In this document: one piece after another, positions 46,106-58,768 of the stretch
How positions within the stretch are numbered: the first letter of the stretch is position 1
Layout: each line of letters starts with the position of its first letter
DNA from: Nemophila menziesii
Lineage: Eukaryota; Streptophyta; Magnoliopsida; Boraginales; Hydrophyllaceae
Direction: 5' to 3'
Assembly (NCBI GenBank): GCA_029959085.1
Contig: JARWIR010000024.1
Coordinates: 14,496,296-14,560,295 of the forward strand
Length of the DNA stretch: 64,000 nucleotides
The notes under the pieces: generated by a model
The model's database searches: none
The model's input: only the letters and a program-made list of their open reading frames with translations
What the model was told of the DNA's origin: nothing
Program-made: the position numbers and the translations under genes

Positions 46106-47770
46106 TTACACTCTTCTGGTGATCCACTCATATCCGCAATTTTTGAATCTTCGTTTGTCAGAAAGAATGTCCTTCATGAATTTCAGATATTTCGGCATTC
46201 TCTTGAGAGCTTCAACAAACGGCATATTAATCTCTAACTTGCTCACCATGTCAACGAACTTCTTGAATTCCAGGTCATTGTCCTTTTTTCTGACACGTGA
46301 AGGGTATGGTGGTGGAGGGCGTGTATTAAGTTCCACTGAATTTTTTGTTTTTTCAGGTGTCTTGGCTTGGACACTCTTTGGTTCAACTACCTCTTCTACT
46401 GTATCTTCTGTTGTTTCTTCTCCCCCCTTTTCTGGAATAGGGATTGGTTCTGGTTCTGGTCTTGGTGGAGGTAGTTGTTTTCCACTTTGCAATTCAACTG
46501 CATGACAAGAATCATCTCGAGGAGCAATAGTATCACTTGGGAGTTGCCCTTTCGGCCTGTTTTGCAATGTACTCTCCATATGTGATAAAGTATGCTCGAG
46601 TTTCTTGATTACCTTTTGCTGGGCTTGAATTTTCTGTTGGCTATGACTCATATTGGTTTCAATTGCCTGCATCAGTTTAGCCATACTCGAATTCAAGCTC
46701 AAGGTTTGTTCTTTCTTTGCCAGTTGCATTGATTGTTTTGGTGGTTCTTGATAAGCTTTTTCAACAACGGGCGCCTTTTTATGAATAGGTTGTGGTGGAT
46801 AGTAAGGTTGAGGTTGGGGTTGATGATACGTCTTTTGATTTCTGACACAACTTCTTTGTTGTGGAGGTTGTTGATAATTAGTGTAGCTTTCTTGCGGATA
46901 ATCATAACCATTAGAATAATAGTTATCTTGAGGATATGTAACGGAAGCTAATGCTGGATTATTCATACACCTTTCCCACACATGATTTCTTGATCTACAA
47001 CCAGGACACGAAGGTATTGTACGTACTAAATTCACCTGAGCAATTGTTCAAGCTTGTTCTTGTAGTTCTTCGAGTTGTTGGGCCAAGTCTCTGAGTTTTA
47101 GAGACTCTGAAGTGTCTTCTTTTTCTGGTTCCTTTGGCCAACTCCTCTCGTTCTCAAGCATTCTCTCCATACCCAATTCGGCTTCTTCAGGATATAGCAA
47201 CACAAAACCTCTGTTTCCTAATGAATATGCTTTTGCCCTTGACTTGTCATTAAGTCCTCCATAAAACAAGGTTAAATAATATTCCGACGATGATTTATGG
47301 TATGGACATCTCGCCTTCTTTTCATTAAATCGTAACCATGATTCACCCAAACTTTCTATGTCTTCCTGTATAAATTGTTCAAGCTCCAACATATCTTTTA
47401 ATCATCTACTAACCGGATAGAATTGGTCTAGGAATCTTGCTTGAAGCTTGTCCCAATCTGGAATAACATGAGGATATTGGGTATCGTACCAATTGCTTGC
47501 ACCTCCGGCCAAGAAGAACTGAAACATTACATAATACACCTGCTCCCTAGTAACTCCTCTTACGATATAAGCATCACAGATTTGCATGAATTTCTAAATA
47601 TATCGGATCAGATCTTGTTGTGCAACACCGCTAAATAGCCCATGAGTCTCAAACTGCGTTAACATCCCTGGATCAGGCCTAAATTTAGCGGCTTGGATTT
47701 CTGGAGCGTGAATTCCGCGTGGTTGCACTCTAAATTCGATGGGTAACTCAAGTCTCCTTGGATTCTCCAT
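46106..47770 (-). pseudogene. Element A gag, broken by three stops
   Basis: Starts at ATG 47770 (MENPRRLELPIEFRVQPRG). Capsid-like text follows (PGMLTQFETHGLFSGV, KFMQICDAYIVRGVTREQV), then FLDQFYPVSR. In-frame stops fall after IRYI (about 47595), after PVSR (47402) and near 47050. The zinc knuckle is CPGCRSRNHVWERC (CX2CX4HX4C). Then come Gln-rich tracts, a coiled coil (QQKIQAQQKVIKKLEHTL), and the usual gag end (FVEALKRMPKYLKFMKDIL). It would coat and package the RNA if intact. Confidence 0.85.
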
Positions 47771-47870
47771 ATGTAACTATCTATAAAACAAAAACTAACA
47801 AGACAAAAAGCGTAAAATAGAAATAACTGAAATAGAAGCACAAGATAAATGCACAAGGACTAACGATGTA

Positions 47871-47889
47871 GTCCCCGGCAGCGGCGCCA
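47871..47889 (-). promoter_or_regulatory. Primer binding site (tRNA-Asp type), element A
   Basis: Element strand TGGCGCCGCTGCCGGGGAC, six bases inside the 5' LTR. Confidence 0.85.
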
Positions 47890-47895
47890 AAAACT

Positions 47896-49404
47896 TGGTG
47901 TGGCCTAGGGTGTGATAAAAAGATATAGTAATTAGATACAAATAAACACCCTAAACTGAGCACGGTTCTGCAAGTATACAGATCGTATGCAAGTTTTAAT
48001 GATTAAGTAAGATTCATTCCGCAGAGACTACGAAGGTTAGGGGAATCTTATGCAATAATCAAGTGAAAATATTAAAAGTTAGAATAATTGAACGCAGAAA
48101 AAGTAAAGACAAATAGATTTTTATTTGGTTTTCAATTAACTACAGTAAACTAAGAAATTAAAGACAGAAATTTAAATGCAAGAGAAGAAGTAGTATGAGA
48201 ATATAGCTTGATTCAATAGCATGTAATCCCCACTAGTTTTGCCGTTCTAAACATGTAAGGGTGAATTATGTAGTATTTCAATAATCGGTTCCAATTGCGC
48301 TAGGTAGTTTTAAATAGGATCTACCTGTGTCAATAAGGAGTCCTAAGCAAACTGTTCCTGCAATTGGTAAATAGCAATACACTAAACCATGGTGATTATC
48401 AAGTTAGGTTGATTTGTCAGATCTAAACCGAATACTAGACGTTATGTGCTAAACATGTAATTAAACACCGTTGTCAATGGTGACCTAACTACTAGATGGT
48501 AATTCTGTATGGGCGCGCTTCCACAAGAACACAAAATATAAATCCAAACACATAAACAGAGAATAAAAACAATAATTCAATTTAAAACATAGAATTCCCA
48601 AATTAGATAGATGTCAATCAAAACTAGGGGTCATACATATATGCTAAAAACTCAAGCTAATAGAAATTTAGTTCATACTAATGGAAGAAAAGAAAGAAAT
48701 TACAAATTCAGAGGTTGAAGAAGACATTGTTGATGCACAGCTCCTTCCAGACTTCTTTTCTTGTGTTGTAAGCTTCCTCCTAGCTTAAGGTTTCACCAAG
48801 GATGATTTTCTAGTGTTAAGAGGCTGTATTTATAGTGTATAGGTTGACCTACACGTTTTCTTGAAGGAAAATGTAAATATGGGCTCATAGCCCAACTCAA
48901 ATTCGTAGCTCAAAAACATGCAATCAGCCTCGTTTTTGTTTTGGTCCTAGCAGCTTCAATATTTATCCGTTTGACGCGTATGAGTATACCAAATTCATCT
49001 TCTCAGAAAGATATTCAACTTTGCTCTTTACCGTTTCTCCAAATTTCTCACCGATTTTAAGATATAAGCAGATTTGTGGTCATAGGTGCAGAAATTCAGA
49101 TTTAAGGCAGCTTTTCCTTTTCCATGTTTTTAGCTTTTACTTCCTTATCTTCAATTTCCATGTTTATCTTCTTTCCTTTAGCTCTTTGAACCAACTTGGA
49201 CTCTAATTAATTACCATATATCTCTAAAGCTTCACACTAAATAAATAATTAAACCCAATATGCTCTTAAAATATTAACTAATTAATTCAAGACCCAAAAT
49301 AGGAAAGTACACTAATTCAAGCTAAAATTGACCTATAAACTAATAAATACGCCTAAAATGATGTCTCAGAAATAGATTTAACTATCACAAATGAGGAGAC
49401 ATCA
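47896..49404 (-). mobile_element. 5' LTR of element A
   Basis: 1509 bp, TGGTGTGGCC to GGAGACATCA on the plus strand, followed by GCGAT. The minus-strand start has the inverted pair TGATGTCTC / GAGACATCA. Confidence 0.92.
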
Positions 49405-49906
49405 GCGATAGTTACTGGGAAAGTTGTGTGTATTCAAGACGTATCATTACTGGTTTCTGCGTTTTTCTTGGTGATTCCCTCATCTCATGGAAAAGCAAAA
49501 AGAAAACAACCATTAGTAGGTCTTCAACAGAAGCAGTTTTGATCATAATCATCCAGCTCTAGTATATTCAGATAGTAAATCTGCCATTGCAATGTCTACA
49601 AATCCAGTCCAACATGAGAAAACAAAACATGTTGACATTGATTGCAAAATAACTCGTGAAAAACTTGTTGTAGGAGTGATCAAGCTGTTCTATATCTCGT
49701 CGTCTTTACAACCCGCCGATATTTTCACAAAGCCACTTGGTAATCTTCCATTCCATAACATTCTCTCCAAGCTCAAAATTATTAACATATATGTTCCGCT
49801 TGTGGGGGGATCTTGGAATGCTACTGCTGAATTAGATAGAATTGTAATAGACAAAATAGTTAATAAAGAATGCGCTGGGACTAAAGCGCAAATAGAAGAA
49901 AGTTAG
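49405..49906 (+). pseudogene. Copia RNase H, 3' part
   Basis: Continues FCD with [30 protein letters not shown] and SSTEAV. A deletion then removes the middle of the domain before [18 protein letters not shown]. The last stretch from 49592 is open and ends in LQPADIFTKPLGN, the usual Copia C-terminus. The polypurine tract GTGGGGGGA (49802-49810) and the 3' LTR follow; the frame runs into the LTR. Confidence 0.85.
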
Positions 49907-50106
49907 ATAAATAGAAGCCGAGTTGTTATCCAGCTGTAGAGTTAGTTAGAATCAATGTGTATATAAACAACATGAGCTGCACAATAACAACTTAACTAAT
50001 AAGATTCTATTCTACTCTTTGTTACTTCTTCTTCTCTCTCTCGCTTATTCTCCTTCCTCTTCTTTATCTTGTTTGTTCTTGCTCTACAGACTTATATAAT
50101 TTTACA
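49811..50106 (+). mobile_element. 3' LTR of the Copia element
   Basis: 296 bp, follows the polypurine tract and ends TTTTACA. Differs from the 5' LTR by substitutions and about 25 bp of length. Confidence 0.8.
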
Positions 50107-50745
50107 TAAATATAATAGAAACACATACACGAAAGCAGAAACTACAAGAAGGCACAACTTTACAATTTATGCATTCCTCATGGCTGCATTGATAACTTTA
50201 CTGTTTATCCTAGAAATTCTCGATTCATAAGACTTACAACTTGATCCTTCTTTATGTTGTGATTTTTGTTATAAAGGTCACTAATTAACAAAGAAGAAAT
50301 AAATTGATCTTTATTTTCTCTTTTTTGTATAATACGTATATGCAAGTAAAATAAAGTAAAATGTAACAAACATTTATATGAAAATCCTCTAAATCGAATT
50401 TAAAAATTATAGATAGACTAAGAGTCCAAAATAATTCAGTATAACAATGTGATAATAATATTAAAAAATGTTTTCTCTAAACAAAACTAGAGGCGCTTAC
50501 CAAGATAAATTAACTAATTGAATACACAAATTTGGAAAGAGTTCATTAGACCTGAAACGAGACTATAACTTAGTTTTTAACGGTTAGAATAACAATTTCA
50601 TTGTTGACTTTAAAAATGTTGGGAATATTGTGTCAAAATTTTGCATCAATTTGACTTGATTTGTCCATCTAACAGAGACTCTCAATATTCTATCGTAAAG
50701 GGATTTATCAAATTTTTAGATTTACTTCTCTTACATATTTCACTA
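50107..50745. repeat. Duplicated segment, copy 2, right part
   Basis: Matches 19310-19990 of copy 1 (AATAGAAACA, CTTTACTGTTTATCCTAGAA, TCACTATTTTT). Homology ends where the next LTR relic begins. Confidence 0.7.
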
Positions 50746-51005
50746 TTTTTGGGAAAAATAAGAAATCACCAATTTAAAAACTAGAAGAAATAGAAATCCC
50801 AAAACAGATAGTTTGATTAAAGTAAAACTATTCTATTATAATAATGGAAATAATACAAAACTTGCACGGAATCGAAAAGAAAATAATTGCACAATAATTT
50901 TAGCATTAAAAAAATATTTCGGTCGTGCTGGTTATCTCTAACAGGGTTTTTCTAGTAGACTACTATTATTATATTTCCAGAATAATTTTAGAGAGAAGTT
51001 CTATT
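50746..51005 (-). mobile_element. Copia LTR relic related to the solo LTR at 28902
   Basis: Minus-strand fragment sharing ATAACCAGCACGACCG and AGAATAGAACTT with 28902-29587. One end resembles the TGTTGGAAAA-type terminus; the other is truncated. Confidence 0.55.
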
Positions 51006-51739
51006 CTGATTCAGTATCGTAGTCTTGGCAAATGTGAGAGGACCCGAGTTCATAGGTGAGGAGAGGCTCTTTCAGAATCGTCAGAATAAATGGTCTTCAA
51101 TGGCTTCATTATTACTTACGTTTTGAATGTTACATCTGTTAATTTTTTTCAAATTTTAGTAATGAACCTGGACACTTTGTTGACTTCTGATTCATTCCTT
51201 ATTGACCAAGTCATGTAATAGCTGAGCTATAAAATGGGGAATGTTTTGGTTTAATGAGTCTTCAATTGGTGGACGTTTGTCTTCTGGCTGAAAGGTTATA
51301 ACTTGTTAACGACCCCTATAAGTACCAACCGTCCTCCAACAAAATCACTTCAGAAAACTCGTTTCACTCCCCAAACTCCCAACACCCCAACTCCCCCACG
51401 AGCCCACGCCTACACCGTCGCCTTTGTCAGGTCGGGCCAGGCGGGTGGTGATGGTAGTGGTCCGCACGTGTGGGCTTTGCCTTTTTCTTTTTGGATTTCA
51501 TAGTTTTAGTTCTTTTGGAAGGAATAGAGAGGTAAGATATTATATTCTTATGGAATATAATGAGTTTATCTATGGAATTTCATAATCATATGACAACTCT
51601 TATAAAAAAAGTGCAAAAGTTCCAGGAGTAAGTCACCGCAAAAGTGCAAGGTCACAAAAGATACGTAGACTGCAACTTACACTGATCAAATGAAAATTGG
51701 TTAATCATGAGTGAAATGTTTAAAAATTGATGTAATTAT
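51006..51739. other. No firm feature; GC-rich patch at 51330-51480
   Basis: TATAAAA at 51228 is followed by a C-rich stretch and a 66-codon ORF (51303-51503) rich in Pro and Thr. It has no recognised domain and a short, composition-driven frame. It could be a host gene 5' fragment, but this is not supported further. Confidence 0.25.
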
Positions 51740-52200
51740 ATCAGGTTTATCTTACAATAAAAAATATATGGAAGCCTATAATACATTATGGATAGCCATG
51801 TCCACAACTCATGTCATTCATATGCCCAATTATACATTACCAATTGAAATTATATGTAAAGCGTCTAATTATGTTGTAGGTGTAGTGTTAGAGAAATGAA
51901 AGGGAAATAATATTCATGTAATCTATTATGTTAGCCACAAAGTGGACGCCTATCAAAGAAATTACACCATAGAGAAAAGATATTGGTGGTAGTGTTCGCA
52001 CTTGATAAATTTAAATTTTATCTCATTGGCTTACAGATGGTGTGGCATTAAGGCACCTATTGGCTCATAAAGATACAAAATTCCCAAGTCGAGACTCGAT
52101 TAACTTAGTGTAAATCTAAGGCATAAAATATGTAAATAGTGAATCATTACTAGGGCAGTAGGTATGTAACAATATGTTAGACTTGCGACGGATATTTTGC
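51740..52200 (+). pseudogene. Ty3/gypsy (Athila-like) RNase H relic
   Basis: Decayed plus-strand text: MPNYTLPIEIICKASNYVVG, then HVIYYVSHKV, AYQRNYTIEKRYW, FALDKFKFYLIG and HLLAHKDTKF. This is the RT-RNase H connection and RNase H of plant gypsy elements (family pattern CDASDYAVG, HVIYYASR, QRNYATTEKE). Several stops. It is the only gypsy polymerase trace in the window. Confidence 0.75.
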
Positions 52201-53280
52201 TTAACGTTCACGTTTTACCATATAATAAAACCTTATTTGAAATAATAGGGTATAAATCTTGTGTCATATACATTATGTGCTAAAATTGAGAAATTATGTA
52301 TTATACCGTTGAATATGGCCTCTCATAAAGCCATTACTGTCTTGGTAAGGTAAGGTACCTGCAAAAATGTGTCATCGTGGTAAACTAAGGCCCTTGATAA
52401 AGAAGCATCTTTAAGATGATATATTGTAGAGCGAATAGAAAAGTGGTATATTTAGCATCTACCAAAAGAAGGATCAGAAGTTAGATCATGAACCAAGAAA
52501 GATGAAAGCTAGAATCCAGAGATTCGATCCCCTCGTGGGAACCATCAAACCTCTCTGAATTCAAAGAAAATGAAAATAAAATAAAATAAAGAAGCAAAGA
52601 AGTAGATTTGAAGAAATTATAATATCTTAAAACTAGGATTTGAATATTTAGTTTTGTACTTCTCCTAATTAATTATTTTAGCTAATATATAACTAGTCTT
52701 TAGTTAATTACAGGGGGCGACATGACGTAGATGAGAACACAAATCCTTTTTGAAGACAAGATCAACCGAAGAAGGAAGACAAGAGAAATGTACTACTTAT
52801 TCTATGCTGGTAAATCCGCTATTTTTCTATTCCTCTCCATCTTCATCAGAAACAGAGCCTAAAATTTTTGTTGGGGGCAAAGGGGTTATAGGGCAACGAC
52901 CCTGTACTTTTTTATGCCGTATTTACACTATAAGTCTATATATTATGCAAAATTGCAAAATAGGTCCTTATATTATGCAAAACTGCACTATAGGTCCCTA
53001 TATTCCGATATTGGTTTTTTTAATTAATTATCCTATAAGTTCTTTTTTTATACAAATAACGCATATTTTGTTGTAAAAAACAAAAATAAATTCTATAAAT
53101 TAAATAATTTAAAGCATCATGAAATAAATTTTAGAAGTTAAGGAGGGAGGGTGGGGGAGATGAAGATTTATAAATAATTTGAGGTTAATTACTTATAATT
53201 TTTGTAAGGTAGTTTTGTTTTGTTTTTTTTTAAAAGAAAAAAATTAGGGGAGGCCATGGACCACTTAACACCAAGCTAGC
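52201..53280. repeat. Mostly featureless; short tandem repeat near 52925-53010
   Basis: The only structure is about 2.5 copies of a 33-bp unit, TATATTATGCAAAAYTGCAM then TAGGTCC. The motif resembles inner parts of some MULE ends, but no flanking duplication was found. The ORF at 52750-53076 includes this repeat and is not convincing. Confidence 0.4.
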
Positions 53281-53499
53281 TCCAACCTTGATCTTCATGA
53301 GCAACTAAACATTTCTTGGCAAGGGATGTTACCAATGGAGGTAATTTTGTAAGATGTTATTTTATTATTTACCGAATTTCTACAAATTATTATATGTTAT
53401 GTTTACATTATAATGTTATTCCTTTACTTAATATTGTTTATGAATTGATGAAACTCTTTAGCATAATTATCAAGTAATCATATTTGCAGTATTCTTTGG

Positions 53500-53930
53500 T
53501 TCCATGCTTGAACCCCAAAAAACATATAATTGTAAGAGATATCATTTCTTAAGCAAATGAAATAGAAGAAGCTACGAGAATTAGGTTAATCAATACCAAT
53601 TCAATCTTGATACCGTAAGTTATAACTTAGGGTTTAAATTATCCATCCACACTCTTTGGGTGAAGAAAGTCTGTGACAACCCATGTCAGTAAGAACCATG
53701 TCATAATTGACATTGACAAAGAAATACATAGCCAATAATATCTATAGTTAGAATTATCATCTAAGTGAAATCTCGTGCCACACTCTCACATTCCTTTACC
53801 TTACTCTAGTTATAGTTAAATTTCATTAGTGGTTTACAACGCAACCTCATAAAATCCCCTAGTAACGAATCTTAATAACACGACTTATACATAGTACCTC
53901 CAGTTCTCAATAAATCGACCCTTGGCACCA
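53500..53930 (+). mobile_element. Possible old LTR relic of the D/E group
   Basis: The text CCCCTAGTAACGAATCTTAA then ACGACTTATACATAGTACCT matches the end of the D LTR (CCCTGAGAACGAATCTATAC, ACGACCTGTGATACTTG) and finishes TTGGCACCA. The rest is too decayed to bound. Confidence 0.35.
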
Positions 53931-55389
53931 CATTAGTGGTAAGGAGGATAGAAAAGTAGTAATTGATAATGTCACATAATATATCTCCATTAATATAAAT
54001 TTCATAAGAAATCAATAACCTTGCAAAGCACGAATTACTTGTTGACCTGGAGGATCCTCAGCGGGGTTTTGTGATGATATTTATATCCTTGATGGTATGG
54101 GGAACCTCCTAGCAAAAATTTGTGTTTAATTTTCTAAACTTGCTGACATAGAGGACACCTAGTGAGAGTATGTTCTGAACTTGCTGGGGGTGTGAGATTC
54201 TTGTTGAGGGATTTCCATAAACTATCATTGTTGTCGTATGCTTAAATGGTACCGATAAATAACCTCGAGCAGCAATTGATTGATGTTGTTTGCTTCTACT
54301 CTGATCTATGGGGCTTTATTGGGATCTTTGGGTTTTTGAATGTTTCGGAGACCAATTTTTATAAAATTGTTATGGGGTAATAGTGTATTTATTGGCCACA
54401 AGGGGTAAATTTGACCAATTATAACTATCTCTAGATGTTCATTGAGTAACTCCAACTAACAGACCTCTAAAAGCATCTATGGTATGTGTTGGTATAACTT
54501 ATTTTTATTTTGTTGTGGTATGTGTATGACCACCTTTTTTATTAGAGAGTTTCACACGTCCTAGATCGATTCCCTTCTAGGTGTAGTCATCTTGCTTGCC
54601 TCATCATGCTCGTGTTCTTTCATCATGATGTTTCTCATTGATTTTGGTTTAAAATCTATATGCTTAAACCATTCAAAGCCAATAATATAGAGGAAAATCT
54701 ACTAGATAAATAAGGGTTGCCAGACTGAGATCGCGTCACTAACATGAGCAAATAGCTTGATTGGACTGGTCGGGCAATGCCATTTGGATTGGTTGTTTGT
54801 TGGACTTTCAAAACCACGATTAAGGGCCAATAAGGGAGTTTTATCTTGACACTTAAGTTAGGACCTTTAAATGATGTACGATAAAAATAAGGGAAAAGGT
54901 ATATTCATTGTGTAAATTGCAGAGAGATATATAGAGTAACCCTAAGACACCTGGTTAATTGAATGACTCCTAGTTTACATATGCATAATCCTTGTAGAGG
55001 TTAATGGCTTGAATTTTTAGGGGTTGGACCGTATTTGGCCTTCGATCGTATTATCTAGGTTCATACTAGAATAAATTTGATACAACAAATATAATTGTAC
55101 TGACCATATTTTTTGCATCAACACTACAATCCCAACTGCTTGGTCGGGTGGAGCGAGATCCCCCACCACTCAGGCATGACATAACCGAGGGTGGTTATGT
55201 GTTGCATGTGAGTCGGCATAACTGAGGTGTGTAATAGGGGAAGAAGCCACTGTCAAGTTGGTTTCATCTTCTTATCTTGATCGGTCTTTAGTTTCTGGAT
55301 ATGGCTAAACTATTGCTGATGATGACCAAGTGACACTGAGTGATGGCGAGGTAGTAGGTTAAGCCATTATTCCATCCAATCGGTCTTTA
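53931..55389. other. No recognisable feature
   Basis: Mixed sequence without a supportable ORF, RNA or repeat. Confidence 0.4.
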
Positions 55390-56569
55390 GAAGGGATCAT
55401 AACTCAATATTGGCTAGGAATTTGGAAGAATGGTCTGAAGAAAAGTTATATATCTTTCCGAGACGATCAGTTTCGACATATGGAACGCGTCAAATGGAGT
55501 TGAAACGAATAAGTTACGACCAAAACAAAATATAGGCAAATTATTACCTTTTCTATATTTTAGGGTTACAAATTTGAGCTGGGCTTGGAGTCCAAGTTAC
55601 TTGTCTTCCACTCCAAGAAAAGGAATTAGGTCTTCTAAACACCTCTATACATACATCCTTAAACCTTTATAAAGCAATCCTTGCCTCCGATAAGTTAGTC
55701 CTTAAGTTTTATATTATTAGAGTTATTGAAGAGAGCAAGATGACATCTTTGTATCATTCGTTTAGTTTATTTCTTTCAGCTATGAACTAATTTTCCCATA
55801 GCTTGGGTTTTGCATTATGTATAATCTATGTCTATCTAGTTTCTTTGGGAATTATATGTTTTAATTTGATTCTAGCTACTTAACCATATATTTTATTTAC
55901 GTGCTTTGATTTATTGTCTGTCTTAAACCTGATCAATTTAGGGCTTTGCTAATAGTAGTTAGATGGTCGCTCGGAAGGGGTGTTTAACTATTGAATCACC
56001 ACATAAACGTCTAGAATAAGGAATTGGTACTAACAACACCAGCCTAACTAGATAGTCATTAAAGTTTATTTTCATCGCCAATCGTCATTAGTAGGTAGGA
56101 CTACACCTAGGACCCAAGTGGCGCAGGTTAACCCTTTGTGAGTTCCCTCGTGATTGTGAGGGGCCACCCTAGTTCACTCTCCGGGTATAGGGGGAATTTA
56201 GAATCCCGACTACATATCTAAGAGCTATTGTCTCCTTTATAAACTGAAATTGATAGAAAGAATTAGAAGGATTACTGCATACTAGCAAAACCTATACTCT
56301 CTCATCTCATATTCTCTCATATTTACTTTATTGTTTTTACTTTTATTTAGTTTAATTATCATCTTTAGTTTCTGCCTGTTAATTAATTATTGCTACTCTG
56401 ATTATTTGCTAATTCGTGTAGCACACTAAGTCCCTGAGAACGAATTCTTCTTATAATTAAAACTTGCATACGTCATGTAATACTTGCAGTATCGTTCTTA
56501 TCTAGGGTGATTAGTGCAATTCTTTCCGGATTTATTTATCATATTTTTATCACACCCTAGGCGACACCA
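55390..56569 (+). mobile_element. 5' LTR of element E, 5'-truncated
   Basis: Matches the D LTR from its middle to the end GGCGACACCA. The first 300 or so bases, with the TGATGTCTCC start, are missing. It carries CTCGGAAGGGG (55971) and CCGGGTATAGGGGG (56180), relatives of the D-LTR repeats. Confidence 0.75.
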
Positions 56570-56575
56570 AGTTTT

Positions 56576-56594
56576 TGGCGCCGTTGCCGGGGAC
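56576..56594 (+). promoter_or_regulatory. Primer binding site (tRNA-Asp), element E
   Basis: TGGCGCCGTTGCCGGGGAC, six bases after the LTR. This is the standard Athila site. Confidence 0.9.
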
Positions 56595-56758
56595 TTGTGT
56601 CTCGTTAGCGTGTGGGTCAATTATTTTAGTAGTAGTAATTTATAGTTTTTATTTTTCAGTTTTTATTTTTGTTTTTCCAGATTTAAGCTTGTTGGGTTTG
56701 CTTTAGTCTTTCTCAGGTTTTAGAAGTGCATCCTTGGCCTCCTCTCCCGGAGCCCGAA

Positions 56759-58763
56759 ATGAGCTTCAGAGCTTATAACAGACGTATTAAAGAAGAAAGA
56801 AACCAAAGAAGAGATATGGCAGAAAATCAACATGGAGTATATCCACCACTTATAGTTCCACCACTTGGTCCTTTAGGCCAACAACAACCACCACCACCAC
56901 CAGGAGATAACAAAAACAATAACAATAATCAAAACAGAGTTGAACAAGATCTCCCAGGCTTGGGAGCACCATTTCATGTTCAACCATTAAGTTATCGTCC
57001 TCCAGAGATCCAGAATATCAAATTCAAGCCCGATTTGGGCATGCTCAGTCAATTTCAGAATTTCGGACTCTATAGTGGTGCAGAAGTTCAAGATCCGGTA
57101 AGAGCGATTCAGAAGTTCATGCAGATTTGTGATGCCTATGTTACTCCAGGCATTACAGGCGAGCAACTGTATTGTCACATGTTTTCCTTCCTTCTGACCG
57201 GCAAAGTTGGTGATTGGCTAGATAGACAACCACCAGGTACAATAAATACATGAGCAAAAATTTAAGCTGCATTCTTTAACTGTTTTTATCCGAAGAGTAT
57301 GAGACTCAAAGACCAAAGCGAGCTTGCGAAGTTTTGTCAAGAGAATGGAGAATAATTAGGAGACGCATGGATAAGGTTTTAACAAAAGTTATCTAGATGT
57401 CCACTCCATGGTTACACCCGGTCTTTACAACTTGTTATATTTTATCAAGGTATCAATGCCGAAAGTAGACTGAGGGTAGATAATCTTGGAAAAGGAAATT
57501 TTGTGTCCATGAATCCTACAGAAGTCACCGAATGTTTGGAAAATATCATAGAAACAGAAAAGAGTTGGCCACTTTCGCGAGCTCCTGTTACAAATACCAG
57601 AGGTACGCTTCGACTAAATGCAGAAACTGCAAACTCAGCTTAACATGCCACATTAGAGAATCAAATCAAAGAGATTAAGCTTGAGATGCAAAAGAATTTA
57701 GACGCAGCAAATGTAGTGCAAGAAGCACAAGGTTGTCCACAGTGTGGGGTCACAAATCATAGATGGGAAGAGTGCGAAGGAAATCCAGCATTCGTTAATT
57801 TCATATCCAACCAAGGAAATTATCAATTTGGTAACAAGAATCATTCGGGTATGCAGTATTCAAATCAACAGGGGGCCGCTAATCCAGGTCATTATCAACC
57901 TCGTCCACAGAATAACTCTTTCCAACCAAGAGGTCAAGTTCCGTATCAAGGAAATCAGAATTATAGTCGACCTGCTCCTCCACAACAACCTGTTAATGAT
58001 GCATATACCAATAATAGCTCATAAGGCTCTACCACAATATCCTCAAGAAGGAGTTGTGGGTGATAAAAAATTGAAGAATTTCATGGATCTTATGACCACT
58101 AATATGCATTCAAAGAATAGGAAGTTAAGAGAACAAAAAGCTTCAATTCAGATTTTAGGTACGCAAGTAGAACAAATGAATAAAGTTCTTATTAATATTA
58201 TGGAAGCAAAAGAACTTAAGGCTATCGAAGGAGGTGATGTCAATGTTGGGTTCGAAACTTGTAAGGCTATAGGCCTTGGGATTGAAGAGAATAAGGAAGT
58301 ATCGCATGCTGTAGAAAGTGTCGTGGAAGTTCCTAGTACCGAAAAAGAACCAACCAAGTTTAGCCCCGTGGACTCTAACTGTTCTGAAGATGAGGATGAA
58401 GATTCGAAAAAATCCGAATTTATACAGATTCTGAGAGACATGCAAGACGAGATTAAATCGGTTATGGAGTTACAAGCTGATAGAGATAAAGATAAAGAGG
58501 AAGAAGCCTCAAAATAGAAAGTAGAAGTTGCACCTACTGTGCAAGAAAAGAAAGAAGAAGAGAAGGTGAAATCACCACCAGTTGTTCAACCAGTGTCACC
58601 AACTATTCCTGATACAAATCTGAAGGGTGACATTGAACTCAAGACATTTGTAGAGGCGTATACTCCTAATAATATCAACGCCCAAATGCTTGAGATTGCG
58701 AAGAAAGTGCTTACACCGCAACAAGTTTTTACGCAAGTTATTCCAGAGAAAGAATCACTGTAG
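56759..58763 (+). pseudogene. Element E gag, broken
   Basis: First ATG at 56759 (MSFRAYNRRIKEE); a GTG at 56726 is in frame upstream. A proline-rich stretch precedes the capsid region (PDLGMLSQFQNFGLYSG, AIQKFMQICDAYVTPGITGE). Stops follow from 57251, with capsid text continuing (PKSMRLKDQSELAKFCQENG, CPLHGYTRSLQLVIFYQG). The knuckle is CPQCGVTNHRWEEC, then a Gln/Asn-rich part. A frameshift near 58020 leads to a coiled coil (58040-58200), an acidic region (EDEDEDSKK) and a tail ending at 58763. At least four disruptions. Confidence 0.85.
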
Positions 58764-58768
58764 AAGCC

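Larger units (their letters stand above)
41405..49404 (-). mobile_element. Element A: complete Athila-like element (8000 bp)
   Basis: Inserted in the Copia RNase H with perfect GCGAT duplications (41400-41404, 49405-49409). Both LTRs are 1509 bp but differ at noticeably more sites than those of B, so A is the older insertion. The internal region (42914-47895) has a tRNA-Asp primer site, a broken gag with a zinc knuckle, a short integrase C-terminal remnant, the shared post-ORF motif, a palindrome block and a short coiled-coil ORF. RT and the integrase core are missing. Confidence 0.93.
30157..50106 (+). mobile_element. Copia (Ty1) LTR retrotransposon, carrying nested elements B and A
   Basis: LTRs at 30157-30427 and 49811-50106, with a tRNA-iMet primer site and a gag-protease-integrase-RT-RNase H order on the plus strand. 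Removing B and A with one TSD each leaves about 4777 bp, normal for Copia. The flanks are TAAAG and TAAAT, four of five identical. Both LTRs start TC instead of TG, assuming this boundary. The coding region is broken by stops, shifts and a deletion, so it was dead or is now dead. Confidence 0.85.

Noticed and set aside
51303..51503. 66-codon Pro/Thr-rich ORF
   Set aside because: Short, driven by C-rich composition, with no domain or exon structure to support it; reported only as a GC-rich patch.
52515..52550. tRNA-like T-arm text GATTCGATCCCCTCGTGG
   Set aside because: No matching acceptor, D or anticodon arms could be placed around it.
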